Assembly: GCA_016199745.1 (NCBI GenBank)
Contig: JACQFZ010000022.1
Location: 124,001 to 188,000 of the forward strand
Length of the DNA stretch: 64,000 bases
Direction of reading: 5' to 3'
Source of the DNA: Gammaproteobacteria bacterium
GTDB lineage: Bacteria; Pseudomonadota; Gammaproteobacteria; Acidiferrobacterales; Sulfurifustaceae
Within the stretch, counting starts at the first letter, position 1. Each line of letters starts with the position of its first letter. Below are positions 41,348 to 51,027 of this stretch, piece by piece. A program made the position numbers and the translations under genes. Under the pieces are notes generated by a model that saw only the letters and a list, made by a program, of their open reading frames with translations, searched no databases and was not told the DNA's origin.

Positions 41348-42757
41348 CTAAAACGGCAACGAAATGTCGGGGCGTACGCGCCGAAGAAAATCGCGGAAGC
41401 GATCTTGAATGCGTTTCAGGGCTTCTGCGGTATCGCCTTCGAATCGCAACACCAGCATCGGCGTTGTGTTCGACGCGCGTACCAGACCGAAGCCATCGGG
41501 GAAGTCGACACGCAGGCCGTCGATGGTAGTTACCTGGGCATCGGCAAAATCGGCATGCTTGACCAGTTCCTTGATGGCAGCGTGGTGCTCGCCTTCGGCG
41601 AATTTGATATTGAGCTCAGGTGTGTTCACCGTGTTCGGTAACGACGCGAAGATCTCCGCGACCGGCCGCGGGTCGTGCGACAACAACTCGAGCAGGCGGG
41701 CACCGGCGTACAGGCCGTCGTCGAAGCCGTACCAGCGCTCTTTGAAAAAGATATGACCGCTCATTTCGCCGGCGAGTAGCGCGCCAGTTTCCTTGAGCTT
41801 GGCTTTGATCAACGAGTGACCGGTTTTCCACATCAGCGGTTTGCCGCCGGCTTTAGTAATTTCCTGTGCGAGCGTGCGCGAGCATTTGACGTCGAAAATA
41901 ATGCTGCCGCCCGGATTGCGCTTGAGCACGTCGCGGGCATACAAAATCATTTGCCGATCGGCCCAAATAATATTCCCGTCCGGCGAGATGACGCCGAGAC
42001 GATCACCGTCGCCGTCGAATGCAAGACCGACGTCGTAGCCGCCTTGGCGTACGGTCTTGATGAGATCGACGAGATTTTCCGGTTTGCTCGGATCGGGATG
42101 ATGGTTCGGGAAGTTGCCATCGACATCGCAATAAAGCTCTGTCAGCTCACAGCCGAGTCGACGAAACAGCTCGGGTGCGACCGCGCCGGCGACACCATTG
42201 CCGCAATCGATAGCGATACGCATCTTGCGGGTGAGTTTGACGTCATCGACGATGTGCTCGAGATAGGCGCTGCGCACGTCGATGGCGCTGACTGTGCCGC
42301 TGCCATGGGTAAGGTCGTTGTGTTCGAGGCGCGTGCGTAACGCTTGGATGGCATCGCCGGACAACGTTTCGCCGGCGATCATGATTTTTAGGCCGTTGTA
42401 GTCGGGCGGGTTGTGGCTACCGGTAACGCTGATGCCGGAACCGGTGCCGAGATGATGCGTGGCGAAGTAGAGCACCGGCGTCGGTACTTGGCCGATGTCG
42501 ACGACGTCGCAGCCGGCGGCGTTCAAACCGCGCGCGAGCGCGCGCACGAGCTCTGGTCCGGATAAACGACCGTCGCGGCCGACGGCAAAACGACGACTGT
42601 TGCGAGCGCGCGCTTCCGAGCCGATGGCATGGCCGATACGTTCGACGATCTCCGCCGTCAGTTGGCGACCGACGACACCGCGGATGTCATAAGCCTTGAA
42701 GATTTCGGGCGGCGGTAAAACTGCTTGCGGACGCGCGGTGGAAACGGGGGTGGACAT
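41348..42757 (-). CDS. algC: Phosphomannomutase/phosphoglucomutase
   Basis: 469 residues from the ATG at 42757 with GAGAGG upstream. The alpha-D-phosphohexomutase domains are clear: FKAYDIRGVVG at the start, the phosphoserine loop GISVTGSHNPPDYNG near residue 110, the metal-binding loop DGDGDRLG near 250, the sugar-binding GEMSGHIFF near 330 and the phosphate-binding RASNTTPM at the end. It interconverts hexose 1- and 6-phosphates for exopolysaccharide, LPS or alginate precursors. It lies downstream of coaBC, dut and the GGDEF gene on the same strand, as in many gammaproteobacteria. Confidence 0.95.
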   Translation of the reverse strand: MSTPVSTARPQAVLPPPEIFKAYDIRGVVGRQLTAEIVERIGHAIGSEARARNSRRFAVGRDGRLSGPELVRALARGLNAAGCDVVDIGQVPTPVLYFATHHLGTGSGISVTGSHNPPDYNGLKIMIAGETLSGDAIQALRTRLEHNDLTHGSGTVSAIDVRSAYLEHIVDDVKLTRKMRIAIDCGNGVAGAVAPELFRRLGCELTELYCDVDGNFPNHHPDPSKPENLVDLIKTVRQGGYDVGLAFDGDGDRLGVISPDGNIIWADRQMILYARDVLKRNPGGSIIFDVKCSRTLAQEITKAGGKPLMWKTGHSLIKAKLKETGALLAGEMSGHIFFKERWYGFDDGLYAGARLLELLSHDPRPVAEIFASLPNTVNTPELNIKFAEGEHHAAIKELVKHADFADAQVTTIDGLRVDFPDGFGLVRASNTTPMLVLRFEGDTAEALKRIQDRFRDFLRRVRPDISLPF

Positions 42758-42822
42758 GTTGGACCTCTCTTTTATACAAGGTCCAAGTGTAAAACAATGG
42801 CTCTGGTGACGGCTACCGCGCG

Positions 42823-43740
42823 TTAGCTCGCCAGCATCAGCGAGTGTCGTTCCAAACCTTTTGCAGGATGATAAACCTTAGTGTTGTTGCGACCCGCTTC
42901 CTTCGCGTACAGCAACGCTTTGTCGGCGCGCCATAAAACTTCGTCGAACTGCGTGTCGTCATCCGAGATCGCGCTCAAGCCCCCGGTCCAGCGCAGGGAA
43001 TGAACCACGCCATGGGTTAGCATGACCTCGCGCGGCAATTGTTGGCGCAGTCGCTCCACGAATTGCGCGGCCTTTTCCACCGGCATGTAGGGATAGACGA
43101 TGCAAAACTCGTCGCCGCCGAGCCGCGCGAGAAAATCGCTTTCGCGCACGCACGCACGTAGCGCTTTCGAAAAGTTGACGATCAACGCATCGCCGGCGTC
43201 GTGCCCATGCTGGTCGTTTACCGATTTGAAATAGTCGACGTCGATAATCAGGACCGACGATGTACCGCGTGATTTATTAGCATCGAACAATCGACGCAGA
43301 CGACGTTCGAAGTGGCGACGGTTGCTGAGCTGCGACAGATGATCGATGAGGCCGAGATCTTTGAGTTCCGCTTTCTCTTGCACCAGCTTACTGCTGGAGT
43401 CGCGCAGGTATAGAAAAATTTCGTTGAATTCGCGCAGCTCGAGGGGATAGTGCTCGCGCACTTCTTCAGCGCGCACGTCCTGAAACATACGCGCGAGCGA
43501 TTGAATATCGTTGTCGAGGGCAGCGCGGACCGCGCGATAGAGCCGGAAGACAGCGACGCCGATGCCGATGGCGGTGAGACCGGCGAGTCCAGAATAAAAT
43601 AGCGCGAGCGCGGAAAGCGGTGTGGTGTTTGCCGCTAGTTCCATCATCAGTAAGTAGCCGGTGAGACCGGCGAGCGCGAGACATAGCGCTACCTGTACCC
43701 CCGCTTTTATAAATAGTCGCCCGATCGACTGGGTCGTCAT
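42823..43740 (-). CDS. Membrane diguanylate cyclase (GGDEF)
   Basis: 305 residues. Two membrane segments at about 15-33 and 40-62 are followed by a linker helix and a C-terminal GGDEF domain from about 135. The active site reads FLARLGGDEFCIVYPY, an intact GGDEF motif, with the substrate-binding LTDHLSQLSNRRHF-type block (LGLIDHLSQLSNRR) before it. It should make cyclic di-GMP from GTP. No RxxD inhibitory site is obvious immediately before the motif. It sits between dut and algC and could link polysaccharide output to cyclic di-GMP, which is inference. Confidence 0.92.
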   Translation of the reverse strand: MTTQSIGRLFIKAGVQVALCLALAGLTGYLLMMELAANTTPLSALALFYSGLAGLTAIGIGVAVFRLYRAVRAALDNDIQSLARMFQDVRAEEVREHYPLELREFNEIFLYLRDSSSKLVQEKAELKDLGLIDHLSQLSNRRHFERRLRRLFDANKSRGTSSVLIIDVDYFKSVNDQHGHDAGDALIVNFSKALRACVRESDFLARLGGDEFCIVYPYMPVEKAAQFVERLRQQLPREVMLTHGVVHSLRWTGGLSAISDDDTQFDEVLWRADKALLYAKEAGRNNTKVYHPAKGLERHSLMLAS

Positions 43741-43863
43741 GTTCCGCCCCCTGTGGCGTAGAAGCCGTCCTGACTCTCTACGTCTCAGTATAGAGGGCCG
43801 AACCTCTCTGCCAGCGGGGGGTGTATCGACGGTGCAGCTTTGCGGATACTTGGTCGGAAGTGT

Positions 43864-44319
43864 CTATTTCTTGCCAGTATGGCCGAAACCGCCGGCACCG
43901 CGGGGGGTCGCCACAAATTCGTCGACCACCTCGAACTGCACCGGCACCACCGGGACGAACACCATTTGCGCGATACGATCGCCCGGTTCGAGCGTGAACG
44001 GTTGATCGCCGCGGTTCCACAGCGACACGAAAACTTGCCCTTGATAGTCGGCGTCGATCAGGCCGACTAAGTTGCCAAGTACGATACCGTGCTTATGGCC
44101 GAGGCCTGAGCGCGGTAGCAGCACGGCGGCGATGTGCTTTTCCTTAATATGGATAGCGAGACCGGTCGGTATCAGATGCGTCTCGCCCGGGGCGATATGA
44201 ATGTGTTCGTCGATACACGCGCACAAATCCATGCCGGCGGCGCCATCGGTGGCATATCGCGGCAGCGGGAATTCGTTACCGACGCGCTTGTCGAGAATCT
44301 TGAGTTCTACTTTCTGCAT
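43864..44319 (-). CDS. dut: dUTP pyrophosphatase
   Basis: 151 residues, the normal length of the trimeric enzyme. The five dUTPase motifs are present: [33 protein letters not shown] with the catalytic aspartate, [10 protein letters not shown], and the C-terminal [11 protein letters not shown] that closes over the nucleotide. It hydrolyses dUTP to dUMP. Its start lies inside the 3' end of coaBC (44-bp overlap), the classical coaBC-dut operon. Confidence 0.96.
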   Translation of the reverse strand: MQKVELKILDKRVGNEFPLPRYATDGAAGMDLCACIDEHIHIAPGETHLIPTGLAIHIKEKHIAAVLLPRSGLGHKHGIVLGNLVGLIDADYQGQVFVSLWNRGDQPFTLEPGDRIAQMVFVPVVPVQFEVVDEFVATPRGAGGFGHTGKK

Positions 44320-45508
44320 GGTACCTCAGGGCAATTTCGTGGATGAGAGCGCGAGCGAGCGCGCCTTTGGGCGCGCGCGTTAATGGTGTGCTGCCGGTTC
44401 GATCAACCAGCAGCAACTCGTTGTCATCGGCCTCGAAGCCCAGACCTTGGGCCCCGACTAGGTTGGCAGCGACCAGGTCGATATTTTTGGTTTGCAGTTT
44501 CGCACGAGCGTATGTTTCAAGGTCGTCGGTTTCGGCGGCGAAGCCGACGGTATAGATCCGCGGCTGGTGTTTGGCGACGGCCGCTAAGATGTCTGGGTTG
44601 CGTACGAGCTCGATCGTCAGCTGTTCGGAAGTTTTCTTGATTTTATGGGCGGTGGTCTTGACCGGACGGTAATCGGCGACCGCAGCGACGCCAATAAAAA
44701 CTTGAACGTCGTTTAGCTGCGCCTGCACTGCTTGGTACATCTCTTCAGCACTGATTACACGCACCGTCTGCACCCGTGCTGGATCGGGCAGGTTGGTCGG
44801 GCCGGAGATCAGCACCACCTGTGCGCCGGCCTCGGCGGCGGCGGTAGCGACGGCGTAGCCCATCTTGCCCGAGCTCTTATTCGTGATAGCGCGTACCGGA
44901 TCGATCGCTTCCCAGGTGGGGCCGGCGGTGACGACGACCTTGAGGCCGTCGAGCTCGCCGGTGGCGAACAGGTCGGCGACCTGCTCGACCAGGTCCACCG
45001 GTTCGAGCATGCGCCCGAGACCGATCTCGCCGCACGCCTGCTCGCCGGCCGCTGGGCCGAACACGCGCAGCTTGCGCGCGCGCAGCTGCTTCAGGTTCTC
45101 CTGGGTCGCGGCGTTGCTCCACATCTGCTGATTCATCGCCGGCGCGACCGCGACCGGTGCCGCGGTGGCGAGGCAGATCGCGCTCAACAAATCGTCGGCG
45201 CGCCCGTGCACCAGCCGCGCCAAAAAATCCGCGCTCGCCGGCGCGATCAAGACCGCGTCGGCCCAGCGCGCGATCTCGATATGGCCCATGCCGGCCTCGG
45301 CATCGGTGTCGAGCAGCTTCTGGTAAACCGGGTGGCCGCTGACGGCTTGCAGCGTCAGCGGCGTGATGAACTCGTTGGCCGCCAACGTCATCACCACCCG
45401 CACCTCGGCGCCGGCGCCGCGCAGTCGCCGCACCAGGTCGGCGCTCTTGTAAGCGGCGATGCCGCCGGTGACGCCGACTAGGATGCGTTTGTTGATGAGC
45501 CTGCTCAT
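44276..45508 (-). CDS. coaBC: CoaBC bifunctional coenzyme A biosynthesis protein
   Basis: 410 residues. The N-terminal CoaC flavoprotein (4'-phosphopantothenoylcysteine decarboxylase, about 1-190) shows [31 protein letters not shown] and the substrate-binding [11 protein letters not shown]. The C-terminal CoaB (phosphopantothenate-cysteine ligase, about 190-400) shows [19 protein letters not shown] and a KIKK-type Lys. Both active-site regions look intact. The ATG at 45508 starts [16 protein letters not shown]. It is followed by dut with overlapping ends. Confidence 0.95.
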   Translation of the reverse strand: MSRLINKRILVGVTGGIAAYKSADLVRRLRGAGAEVRVVMTLAANEFITPLTLQAVSGHPVYQKLLDTDAEAGMGHIEIARWADAVLIAPASADFLARLVHGRADDLLSAICLATAAPVAVAPAMNQQMWSNAATQENLKQLRARKLRVFGPAAGEQACGEIGLGRMLEPVDLVEQVADLFATGELDGLKVVVTAGPTWEAIDPVRAITNKSSGKMGYAVATAAAEAGAQVVLISGPTNLPDPARVQTVRVISAEEMYQAVQAQLNDVQVFIGVAAVADYRPVKTTAHKIKKTSEQLTIELVRNPDILAAVAKHQPRIYTVGFAAETDDLETYARAKLQTKNIDLVAANLVGAQGLGFEADDNELLLVDRTGSTPLTRAPKGALARALIHEIALRYHAESRTQDSRQARR

Positions 45509-45681
45509 GCGCCAGAGTGTAATGGCGCGGCGGCGGTTGTGCGAGAGGTCGACAACCCGTACGCAATGCGAGTGCGCGGGTAGCGATTTCTCCGCAAATT
45601 ACCATCTTTCTTTGCGCGATCGTTCGTCGACGCTGGTCGGTTGGTCGGCTAACAGATTGCTATCGATGTCGGTTAGGGGGT

Positions 45682-45816
45682 CTATCTCGATGTTTTTTGT
45701 CGGAAACTCGAGGTCTGTGCGTTTGCTTGATTATAGCTCGCGTGCTCTTCCTTGTTGAGCGAGAAATGTTTTAAGGCATCTAGCGCGCCGATTTTTATTT
45801 CCGGCGTTTCATCCAT
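45682..45816 (-). pseudogene. Remnant of a HEAT-repeat protein C-terminus
   Basis: From the ATG at 45816 the frame reads MDETPEIKIGALDALKHFSL and then NKEEHASYNQ before ending at 45682 (44 codons). The first 30 residues align with the C-terminus of the gene just upstream (NEPLETKAGALAALQRCSL and SREEYTVYSRI): both have GAL-AL, SL and EE-Y at matching positions. A stop codon lies close before the ATG in frame. It looks like the degraded 3' end of a second, tandem copy. Confidence 0.6.
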
Positions 45817-45899
45817 GTGCGTGGTGTTCGCGCTCGATCACGGTTGCGCCGACACTAATGCGTTTGCCATCGGGCACGCGTAGTCAACGCCGATCGCAT

Positions 45900-46874
45900 T
45901 CAGCGTTCCAGTCGGCCGACGACGTCGGCGCTTATCCTGCTGTACACGGTGTATTCTTCGCGGCTGAGCGAGCAGCGTTGCAGCGCCGCTAATGCACCGG
46001 CCTTGGTTTCGAGGGGCTCGTTGTCGTTGCGGGCGATGCCAAGCAGCGCGCTTTTCAGCCGCGACGAGCTGGTCGAAGTTTCATGGATGGCGGCGAAGGC
46101 CGCATTGCGTACTTCGCCGGCAGAGTCCGACAACGCCTCGTACAGGCGTTGTTCGGCGAGGTTGCCGCTGCGGTCCCATGCGGCCAGCGCGCGCAGACTT
46201 TCGCCGCGCAACGTTGGATCGTCGGCTTGCGCCAATTCTGCGAGTCGCGTCACGACCGCTTGCGCCTGGTCCGGTTCGACCTCGCCTGGGCGCTTGAGCG
46301 CTGCGACCACCTGGCTTAGCACGGCAGGATCTTTTTCGCTTTGCAGCGCTGCGGCGACCAGGTCCGACACGCGGTTCTCGATCGGCAAATTGCGCAGCAG
46401 CGCGAATCCTTTTTGGCGCGACGCCGTGTCGGCAGAGCTTGCTAGCTTGAGTGAGAATTCGACCAGCTCCGGAGATGCGACGCCAGCGAGCAGCGATTTG
46501 AGTATGCTGCGCTTATCCGGTTGCGACTCGTAGCGCCCCATGAGCTCGCGCAACACTGACGGGTCGGTTTGCGCGAGTCGGTGTAACTGCAAAAACGTCG
46601 CGGCATCGATGGCGTTGGTATTCAAGGCCGCGGTCAGCCGCTCGAGCAGCTCCGCGGCGGAAACTTTCGATTTGGTCGCGGTGGCGCTCGAGAGAGAGCT
46701 TGTGGAAGACGGCCGCGCATTGCAGTTCGCGGTCGCCGCCGATGGTATCGTCACCGCGGCATCGGCGCGGCGCGAGGACTGCGCGCCCTCGCGCCATAGC
46801 ACGGTCCCGACGCCGGCGGCAAATCCGGCGGCGAGGGTGATGACAGAGAAAACCGCGGAGGCGTAACGCTTCAT
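45900..46874 (-). CDS. HEAT-repeat-like periplasmic protein
   Basis: 324 residues from the ATG at 46874. An N-terminal membrane segment or signal (about 6-28) is followed by a Ser/Thr/Ala-rich linker, then roughly seven alpha-helical repeats of 35-40 residues (for example LRELMGRYESQPDKRSILKS, LKLASSADTASRQKGFALLR, LSDSAGEVRNAAFAAIHE). They resemble HEAT or LRV solenoids. No enzyme motif is seen. It is 25 bp downstream of the SH3-domain gene and likely co-transcribed with it. It probably serves as a protein-binding scaffold. Confidence 0.72.
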   Translation of the reverse strand: MKRYASAVFSVITLAAGFAAGVGTVLWREGAQSSRRADAAVTIPSAATANCNARPSSTSSLSSATATKSKVSAAELLERLTAALNTNAIDAATFLQLHRLAQTDPSVLRELMGRYESQPDKRSILKSLLAGVASPELVEFSLKLASSADTASRQKGFALLRNLPIENRVSDLVAAALQSEKDPAVLSQVVAALKRPGEVEPDQAQAVVTRLAELAQADDPTLRGESLRALAAWDRSGNLAEQRLYEALSDSAGEVRNAAFAAIHETSTSSSRLKSALLGIARNDNEPLETKAGALAALQRCSLSREEYTVYSRISADVVGRLER

Positions 46875-46899
46875 TCTAAATCCTCGCTCGACGCTCGAG

Positions 46900-47343
46900 T
46901 CAGCAGTGCCCGGCGACGAAGCCGTTGCTGCCGGTGTAGATATAACCGTCGGTGACATCACCGTTGTTCCAGCCGCCGCGATCCGCCGGCGCTTGCACGC
47001 CGGCCCACATGCCAGACGATGCGTCGTAGATCGCGTACGACATGTGGTCCCATATGTTCGTCCACCCCCAGGCGCCGTAGATCCAGCGGCCTTCGGTTTG
47101 GCAATAAATCAGCACGTTGTCGCCGTCGTAGAGCTGGCCGATGATGTCGGTGGTGCCGGGCGTGGCGCTGTTGTACGCCGATGCGCGCACATTGAGGGAC
47201 GAGCCGGTGCCGTAGACGGTGGCGATCGGGAAGTCGGCCAGGGCAGTTGCACAGGCAAGCGTCGCGAACGTAAATGCGGTGCTTGTCAATAGTGCGCGAG
47301 GCATGCGCGCTGCGCGTTGCTTGGGTTTGACGGCATAGGTCAT
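46900..47343 (-). CDS. Secreted SH3-domain protein
   Basis: 147 residues from the ATG at 47343, with GGAGA eight bases upstream. A twin-basic leader is followed by a hydrophobic segment ending CATALA (about 37). The mature part is a bacterial SH3 domain: YGTGSSLNVRASAYNSATPG, DGDNVLIYCQTEGRWIYGAW and a C-terminal Cys-containing YIYTGSNGFVAGHC. Bacterial SH3 domains often bind cell-wall peptides. It is probably co-transcribed with the HEAT-like gene and divergent from the second hybrid kinase. Confidence 0.78.
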   Translation of the reverse strand: MTYAVKPKQRAARMPRALLTSTAFTFATLACATALADFPIATVYGTGSSLNVRASAYNSATPGTTDIIGQLYDGDNVLIYCQTEGRWIYGAWGWTNIWDHMSYAIYDASSGMWAGVQAPADRGGWNNGDVTDGYIYTGSNGFVAGHC

Positions 47344-47471
47344 GGTGATGTCTCCATAGATGACGATGGGGATAGAAGTATAAAACCCTTCATTTGGAAG
47401 GTATGATTCGGTCGTAATCGTCGTGCATAGGCCCATCGCGTTACATCTGTACAGAAGTATGCAATCGTCTA

Positions 47472-47483
47472 TACGAAAGCGTA
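47472..47483. promoter_or_regulatory. Candidate TACGAAAGCGTA box
   Basis: A near-palindrome ATACG-AAAG-CGTAT stands in the divergent gap between the SH3 gene and the second hybrid kinase, about 105 bp before the kinase start. It resembles boxes near the first sensory locus. Binding by a LuxR-type regulator is conjecture. Confidence 0.25.
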
Positions 47484-47588
47484 TCCCAACTCGCAGGCGT
47501 AGATTTTAAATTGATTCGTGGAGGGTAGAACGACGTAGCGTTGGCGAGAAAGAAAACTATCGGATCGCATGACAAGAGAAGGCCATCG

Positions 47589-49370
47589 ATGAATATCGAC
47601 GAAGCGGTCATGGCGGAGCAGGCGCGCTATCTCCATCGGGGATTGCGCATCGGCGTCGGCGGCAGTTTCGCCGCCGTCTGCTTCTCCGTGTTGGTGTATT
47701 GGCCGAGCGCCGCGCACGAGCGCCTGATCGCCTGGCTGGGATTGGCGTCGGTGCAATCGTTTTACCGCTTTTACGAGTGGCGCCGGTTTCGCGGCGTAGA
47801 GTTCACGCCCGGCGTCGCGCGTCGTTGGTTGCGGCGCATGTGGTTGGGTTCGGCGATCACGTCTGGTCTTTGGGGCGCCGCGGTTTTCGTGATTCTGTCG
47901 CGTGGACCCGAGCAGCTGCAGCAACTCTTTCTCGGATTCGGCATTGCGCTGTTCGGCGTGGTCGCGATGTTCAGCTACGGCGCCTACTATCCGGTGTTCC
48001 TGTCAGCGTATCTACCGCTGTGCGTTCCCGTTCTTATCATGATCGCCGTCGGTCATGTGAACTTGCCGGCGGCCGATGCCGGTTTACTTTTGATTTTTGT
48101 CATCTTGATCCTGTTGGCGGCGCGGCGCTTCAATCGCACCATTGTCGAATCGCTGCGTTTGCGTTTCGAAAACATCGATCTGATTAACGAGCTGCGAACG
48201 GAAAAGGACGCCGCTGAGGGGGCCAATTTGGCGAAATCGCGTTTCCTCGCCGCCGCCAGTCACGATCTGCGGCAACCGATGCACGCGATTAACTTATATC
48301 TCGGCACGCTCGCGGCATTCCAGCTATCTGCTAAGGCGCATGCGTTGCTCGCCAAGACCCACCAGTGCGCGCAAACCATGGACGAGATGTTCCGGGCGTT
48401 GCTCGACATGTCGCGTCTCGATGCCAGTGCCGTGCAGCAGCAGATTCGTGTGTTTCCCATTGCGCCGATCTTCGAACATCTCCGGGTCCAGTTTGAACCG
48501 CAAGCGCGAGCGAAGGGACTTGAGTTACGTTTTGCCCGGAGCTCGGCATTCGTGCGTTGCGACGCGGCGATGGTCGAGCGCATTCTTTGCAACTTGGTGG
48601 CCAACGCCGTGGGTTATACCGAGCACGGGAGAATACTCGTCGGCTACCGTCGCCGTGGCGCGTTGCTGCGGTTGGCAGTCTACGATACCGGCCCGGGTAT
48701 TCCGTCGGACAAGCGGCACGCGGTGTTCGAGGAGTTCTACCAGCTGGGCAATCCCGAGCGCGATCGCACGAAAGGCTTGGGGCTTGGGCTTGCGATCGTG
48801 CAGCGCCTGGCGAGATTGCTGGCCACTCCGATTACGCTGATATCGTCACCCGGACGAGGATCGATGTTCGCCGTCGACGTGTTGCGGGCAGCGCCGGAAG
48901 AACAGCCAGCGACAGAGCCGAGCATCACGAGCACGCTGGGCGTCGATCGACTAGCCGGTGCGCTGATCGTCGTGATCGATGATGAAGAACTGATTCTTGA
49001 CGCCACGCGTACATTACTCGAGCAATGGAGCTGCCAGGTCGTCACCGCGGCGTCCGCGGCGGCGGCGATCGCGCGGCTGGCGACAAGCGCGCGCGTGCCG
49101 GATGCGCTCATTTGCGATTACCGACTACGAGGTGAAGAAAGTGGGGTCGATGCGGTCGCGGCACTGCGGATGGAATTCAACGAAGACATTCCGGCGTTGC
49201 TCATTACGGGTGATACGGCGGCGGAGCGTATTCAGGAGATTACCGCAAGCGGCTTACCCGTTTTGCACAAGCCGGTTGAGCAAACCGAACTGATCCAGAT
49301 CTTGTCGAGTTCGATCAAGCGCCAGGTCGTCAGCGAGAGCAGCGGAATCGTTATTCGGTGTGACTCGTGA
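47589..49370 (+). CDS. Hybrid sensor histidine kinase, multi-pass
   Basis: 593 residues from the ATG at 47589. Six or so hydrophobic segments occupy the first 190 residues and form a membrane-embedded sensor with no large periplasmic loop. Then come HisKA with His 225 (AASHDLRQPMHAINL), HATPase_c (NLVANAVGYTEHG, DTGPGIPSD, GLGLGLAIVQ) and a receiver with Asp 510 (LICDYRLRG). The kinase core is closely related to that at 30909. The last 20 bp overlap the convergent LuxR-type regulator gene, its probable partner. Confidence 0.92.
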   Translation: MNIDEAVMAEQARYLHRGLRIGVGGSFAAVCFSVLVYWPSAAHERLIAWLGLASVQSFYRFYEWRRFRGVEFTPGVARRWLRRMWLGSAITSGLWGAAVFVILSRGPEQLQQLFLGFGIALFGVVAMFSYGAYYPVFLSAYLPLCVPVLIMIAVGHVNLPAADAGLLLIFVILILLAARRFNRTIVESLRLRFENIDLINELRTEKDAAEGANLAKSRFLAAASHDLRQPMHAINLYLGTLAAFQLSAKAHALLAKTHQCAQTMDEMFRALLDMSRLDASAVQQQIRVFPIAPIFEHLRVQFEPQARAKGLELRFARSSAFVRCDAAMVERILCNLVANAVGYTEHGRILVGYRRRGALLRLAVYDTGPGIPSDKRHAVFEEFYQLGNPERDRTKGLGLGLAIVQRLARLLATPITLISSPGRGSMFAVDVLRAAPEEQPATEPSITSTLGVDRLAGALIVVIDDEELILDATRTLLEQWSCQVVTAASAAAAIARLATSARVPDALICDYRLRGEESGVDAVAALRMEFNEDIPALLITGDTAAERIQEITASGLPVLHKPVEQTELIQILSSSIKRQVVSESSGIVIRCDS

Positions 49371-50073
49371 GCGGCTGTTGCGTACCTAGCCCTAATCGGC
49401 GCGCTACCAGCACCGCTTGGGTGCGGTTAGTGACGCCGAGCAGGCGGAAGATCGACGAGACATGCATTTTTACCGTTACTTCGGCGAGGCCGGCGCGCAA
49501 TCCAATTTCTTTATTCGAATAACCATTCGACAGAAGACTGAGAATTTCATGTTGTCGTGCCGTCAGCACAGGCAACGACTTTCGCAAAAAAGCCGTTTTG
49601 CCTGGCGACACGATCCATTCCGGGTTCGCCGGTTCGCTGGTCAACACGCGGCAGACGATTTCAGCCAAATCTTGCGTTGGAACCGTCTTCGAGACAAAAA
49701 TTTTTGCGCCGGCGCTAAAGGCGGCGTCGACATCGCGGCGATCGTCCGATGCGGAGATCACCATCATCGCTGTTTTCGGGCAGGCGCGCCGGAACGCGAC
49801 GATGGCATCGGTTCCGCTCAATCCGGGTAGACCGATATCAAGCACTACTAAACGTAATTCCGGTAGCGTCGTCGCGATGCGCAGACCTTGCTCGGCCGAG
49901 TCGGCAGCGACGGCGCCAGAATCGCCGAGAATCGCTTCCAGCAGTTGTACAAGGGCGTCGCGATATAGCGGGTGATCGTCTACGACGAGCGCCGTAGCAT
50001 TCGCATCCACCGTTTTGAAAGTCGGATGGATTGTCCGTGTAATTCTAAGAATAGGTTCGCCGAAGTTGCTCAT
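49351..50073 (-). CDS. LuxR-type (NarL/FixJ) response regulator
   Basis: 240 residues from the ATG at 50073 (MSNFGEPILRITRTIH). The receiver (about 25-145) has DDHPLYRDALVQLLE, the phospho-accepting Asp in LVVLDIGLPG and the Lys in KIFVSKTVP. The LuxR helix-turn-helix reads LTARQHEILSLLSNGYSNKE and LAEVTVKMHVSSIFRLL. It converges with and overlaps the hybrid kinase gene by 20 bp. A GATACT hexamer followed by GGGAGC sits immediately upstream, giving a short leader. Confidence 0.92.
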   Translation of the reverse strand: MSNFGEPILRITRTIHPTFKTVDANATALVVDDHPLYRDALVQLLEAILGDSGAVAADSAEQGLRIATTLPELRLVVLDIGLPGLSGTDAIVAFRRACPKTAMMVISASDDRRDVDAAFSAGAKIFVSKTVPTQDLAEIVCRVLTSEPANPEWIVSPGKTAFLRKSLPVLTARQHEILSLLSNGYSNKEIGLRAGLAEVTVKMHVSSIFRLLGVTNRTQAVLVARRLGLGTQQPLTSHTE

Positions 50074-50268
50074 GTAATACGCTCCCATAAAAGTATCACG
50101 TTCGGTTAACTTCCTAGTTTCCGTATTCCACCCCGAGTATCGCCCAAGCGCTTGCAGACCTAACGGTGTAGCGGTTGCCCGAAGGTGCCGATCTGTTTGT
50201 GGGCAGATTGCGCATCGACTAGAGTCTCAATCTTACGGATAAAAACCAGAAACGCACAGGATATTACC

Positions 50269-50948
50269 GTGGCAATCACCGACTGGCCCGAGGCCGAGCG
50301 CCCGCGCGAAAAGTTATTGGCGCGCGGCGCCGAGGCGTTGTCCGACGCCGAGCTGCTCGCCATCTTTTTGCGCACCGGCGTGCGCGGCAAGACCGCGGTC
50401 GACCTAGCGCGTGAGCTGCTGACGCGCTTCGGCGGATTGCGCAATCTTCTCACCGCCAGCCGCGAGTCCCTGTGCGAAGCGGTGGGCTTGGGGGAGGCGA
50501 AGTATGTGCAGCTGGTGGCAGCGCTCGAAGTCGGCCGGCGCCACCTCGAAGCCAAATTGGTCCGCGGCGCCGCGTTGGAGTCGCCCAGCCCAATGAGACG
50601 CTCAACTTTCTGCAGGCATGCTTGCGTGACCGGACTTACGAGGTGTTTTGCTGCCTATTTCTCGATAACCGTCATCGGGTGCTGGCGTTTGAAGAGCTGT
50701 TCCGGGGATCCTTAAGCGGCACCGCCGTGTATCCGCGCGAAGTCGTACAGCGGGCACTGAAGCTCAATGCCGCTGCTGCCATTCTGGTCCACAATCACCC
50801 GTCGGGGGTGGCCGAGCCTAGCCGGGCGGACGAGGTCCTGACCGAACGCCTGACCGAAGCCCTGGGCCTGATCGACGTGCGGGTCCTGGACCATATTGTG
50901 GTCGGGGATGGAGAGTGGGTCTCTTTCAGTGAGCGCGGACTCTTATAG
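50269..50948 (+). pseudogene. radC: radC, DNA repair protein, frameshifted
   Basis: From the GTG at 50269 (AGG eight bases upstream) the first part reads [20 protein letters not shown] with the helix-hairpin-helix region, and continues to [10 protein letters not shown] at about 50592. From there the conserved sequence continues only in the next frame: [35 protein letters not shown] and the JAB/MPN metal motif [15 protein letters not shown], ending SERGLL at 50948. One C appears missing from the AGCCCAATG run. Either a real one-base deletion or a sequence error; all domains are otherwise intact, giving about 226 residues when joined. Confidence 0.9.
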
Positions 50949-51027
50949 ATACCCGCCGGGGCTATCCTCGGCTCCGGGATTCTGGTATAAAACCGCTCCT
51001 TTTTCGGCCGCACCCGGAGCATTTGTT

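Noticed and set aside
44732-45481. 249-codon plus-strand frame opposite coaBC
   Set aside because: Antisense shadow of coaBC with Arg/Gly/Ala bias and no recognisable domain.
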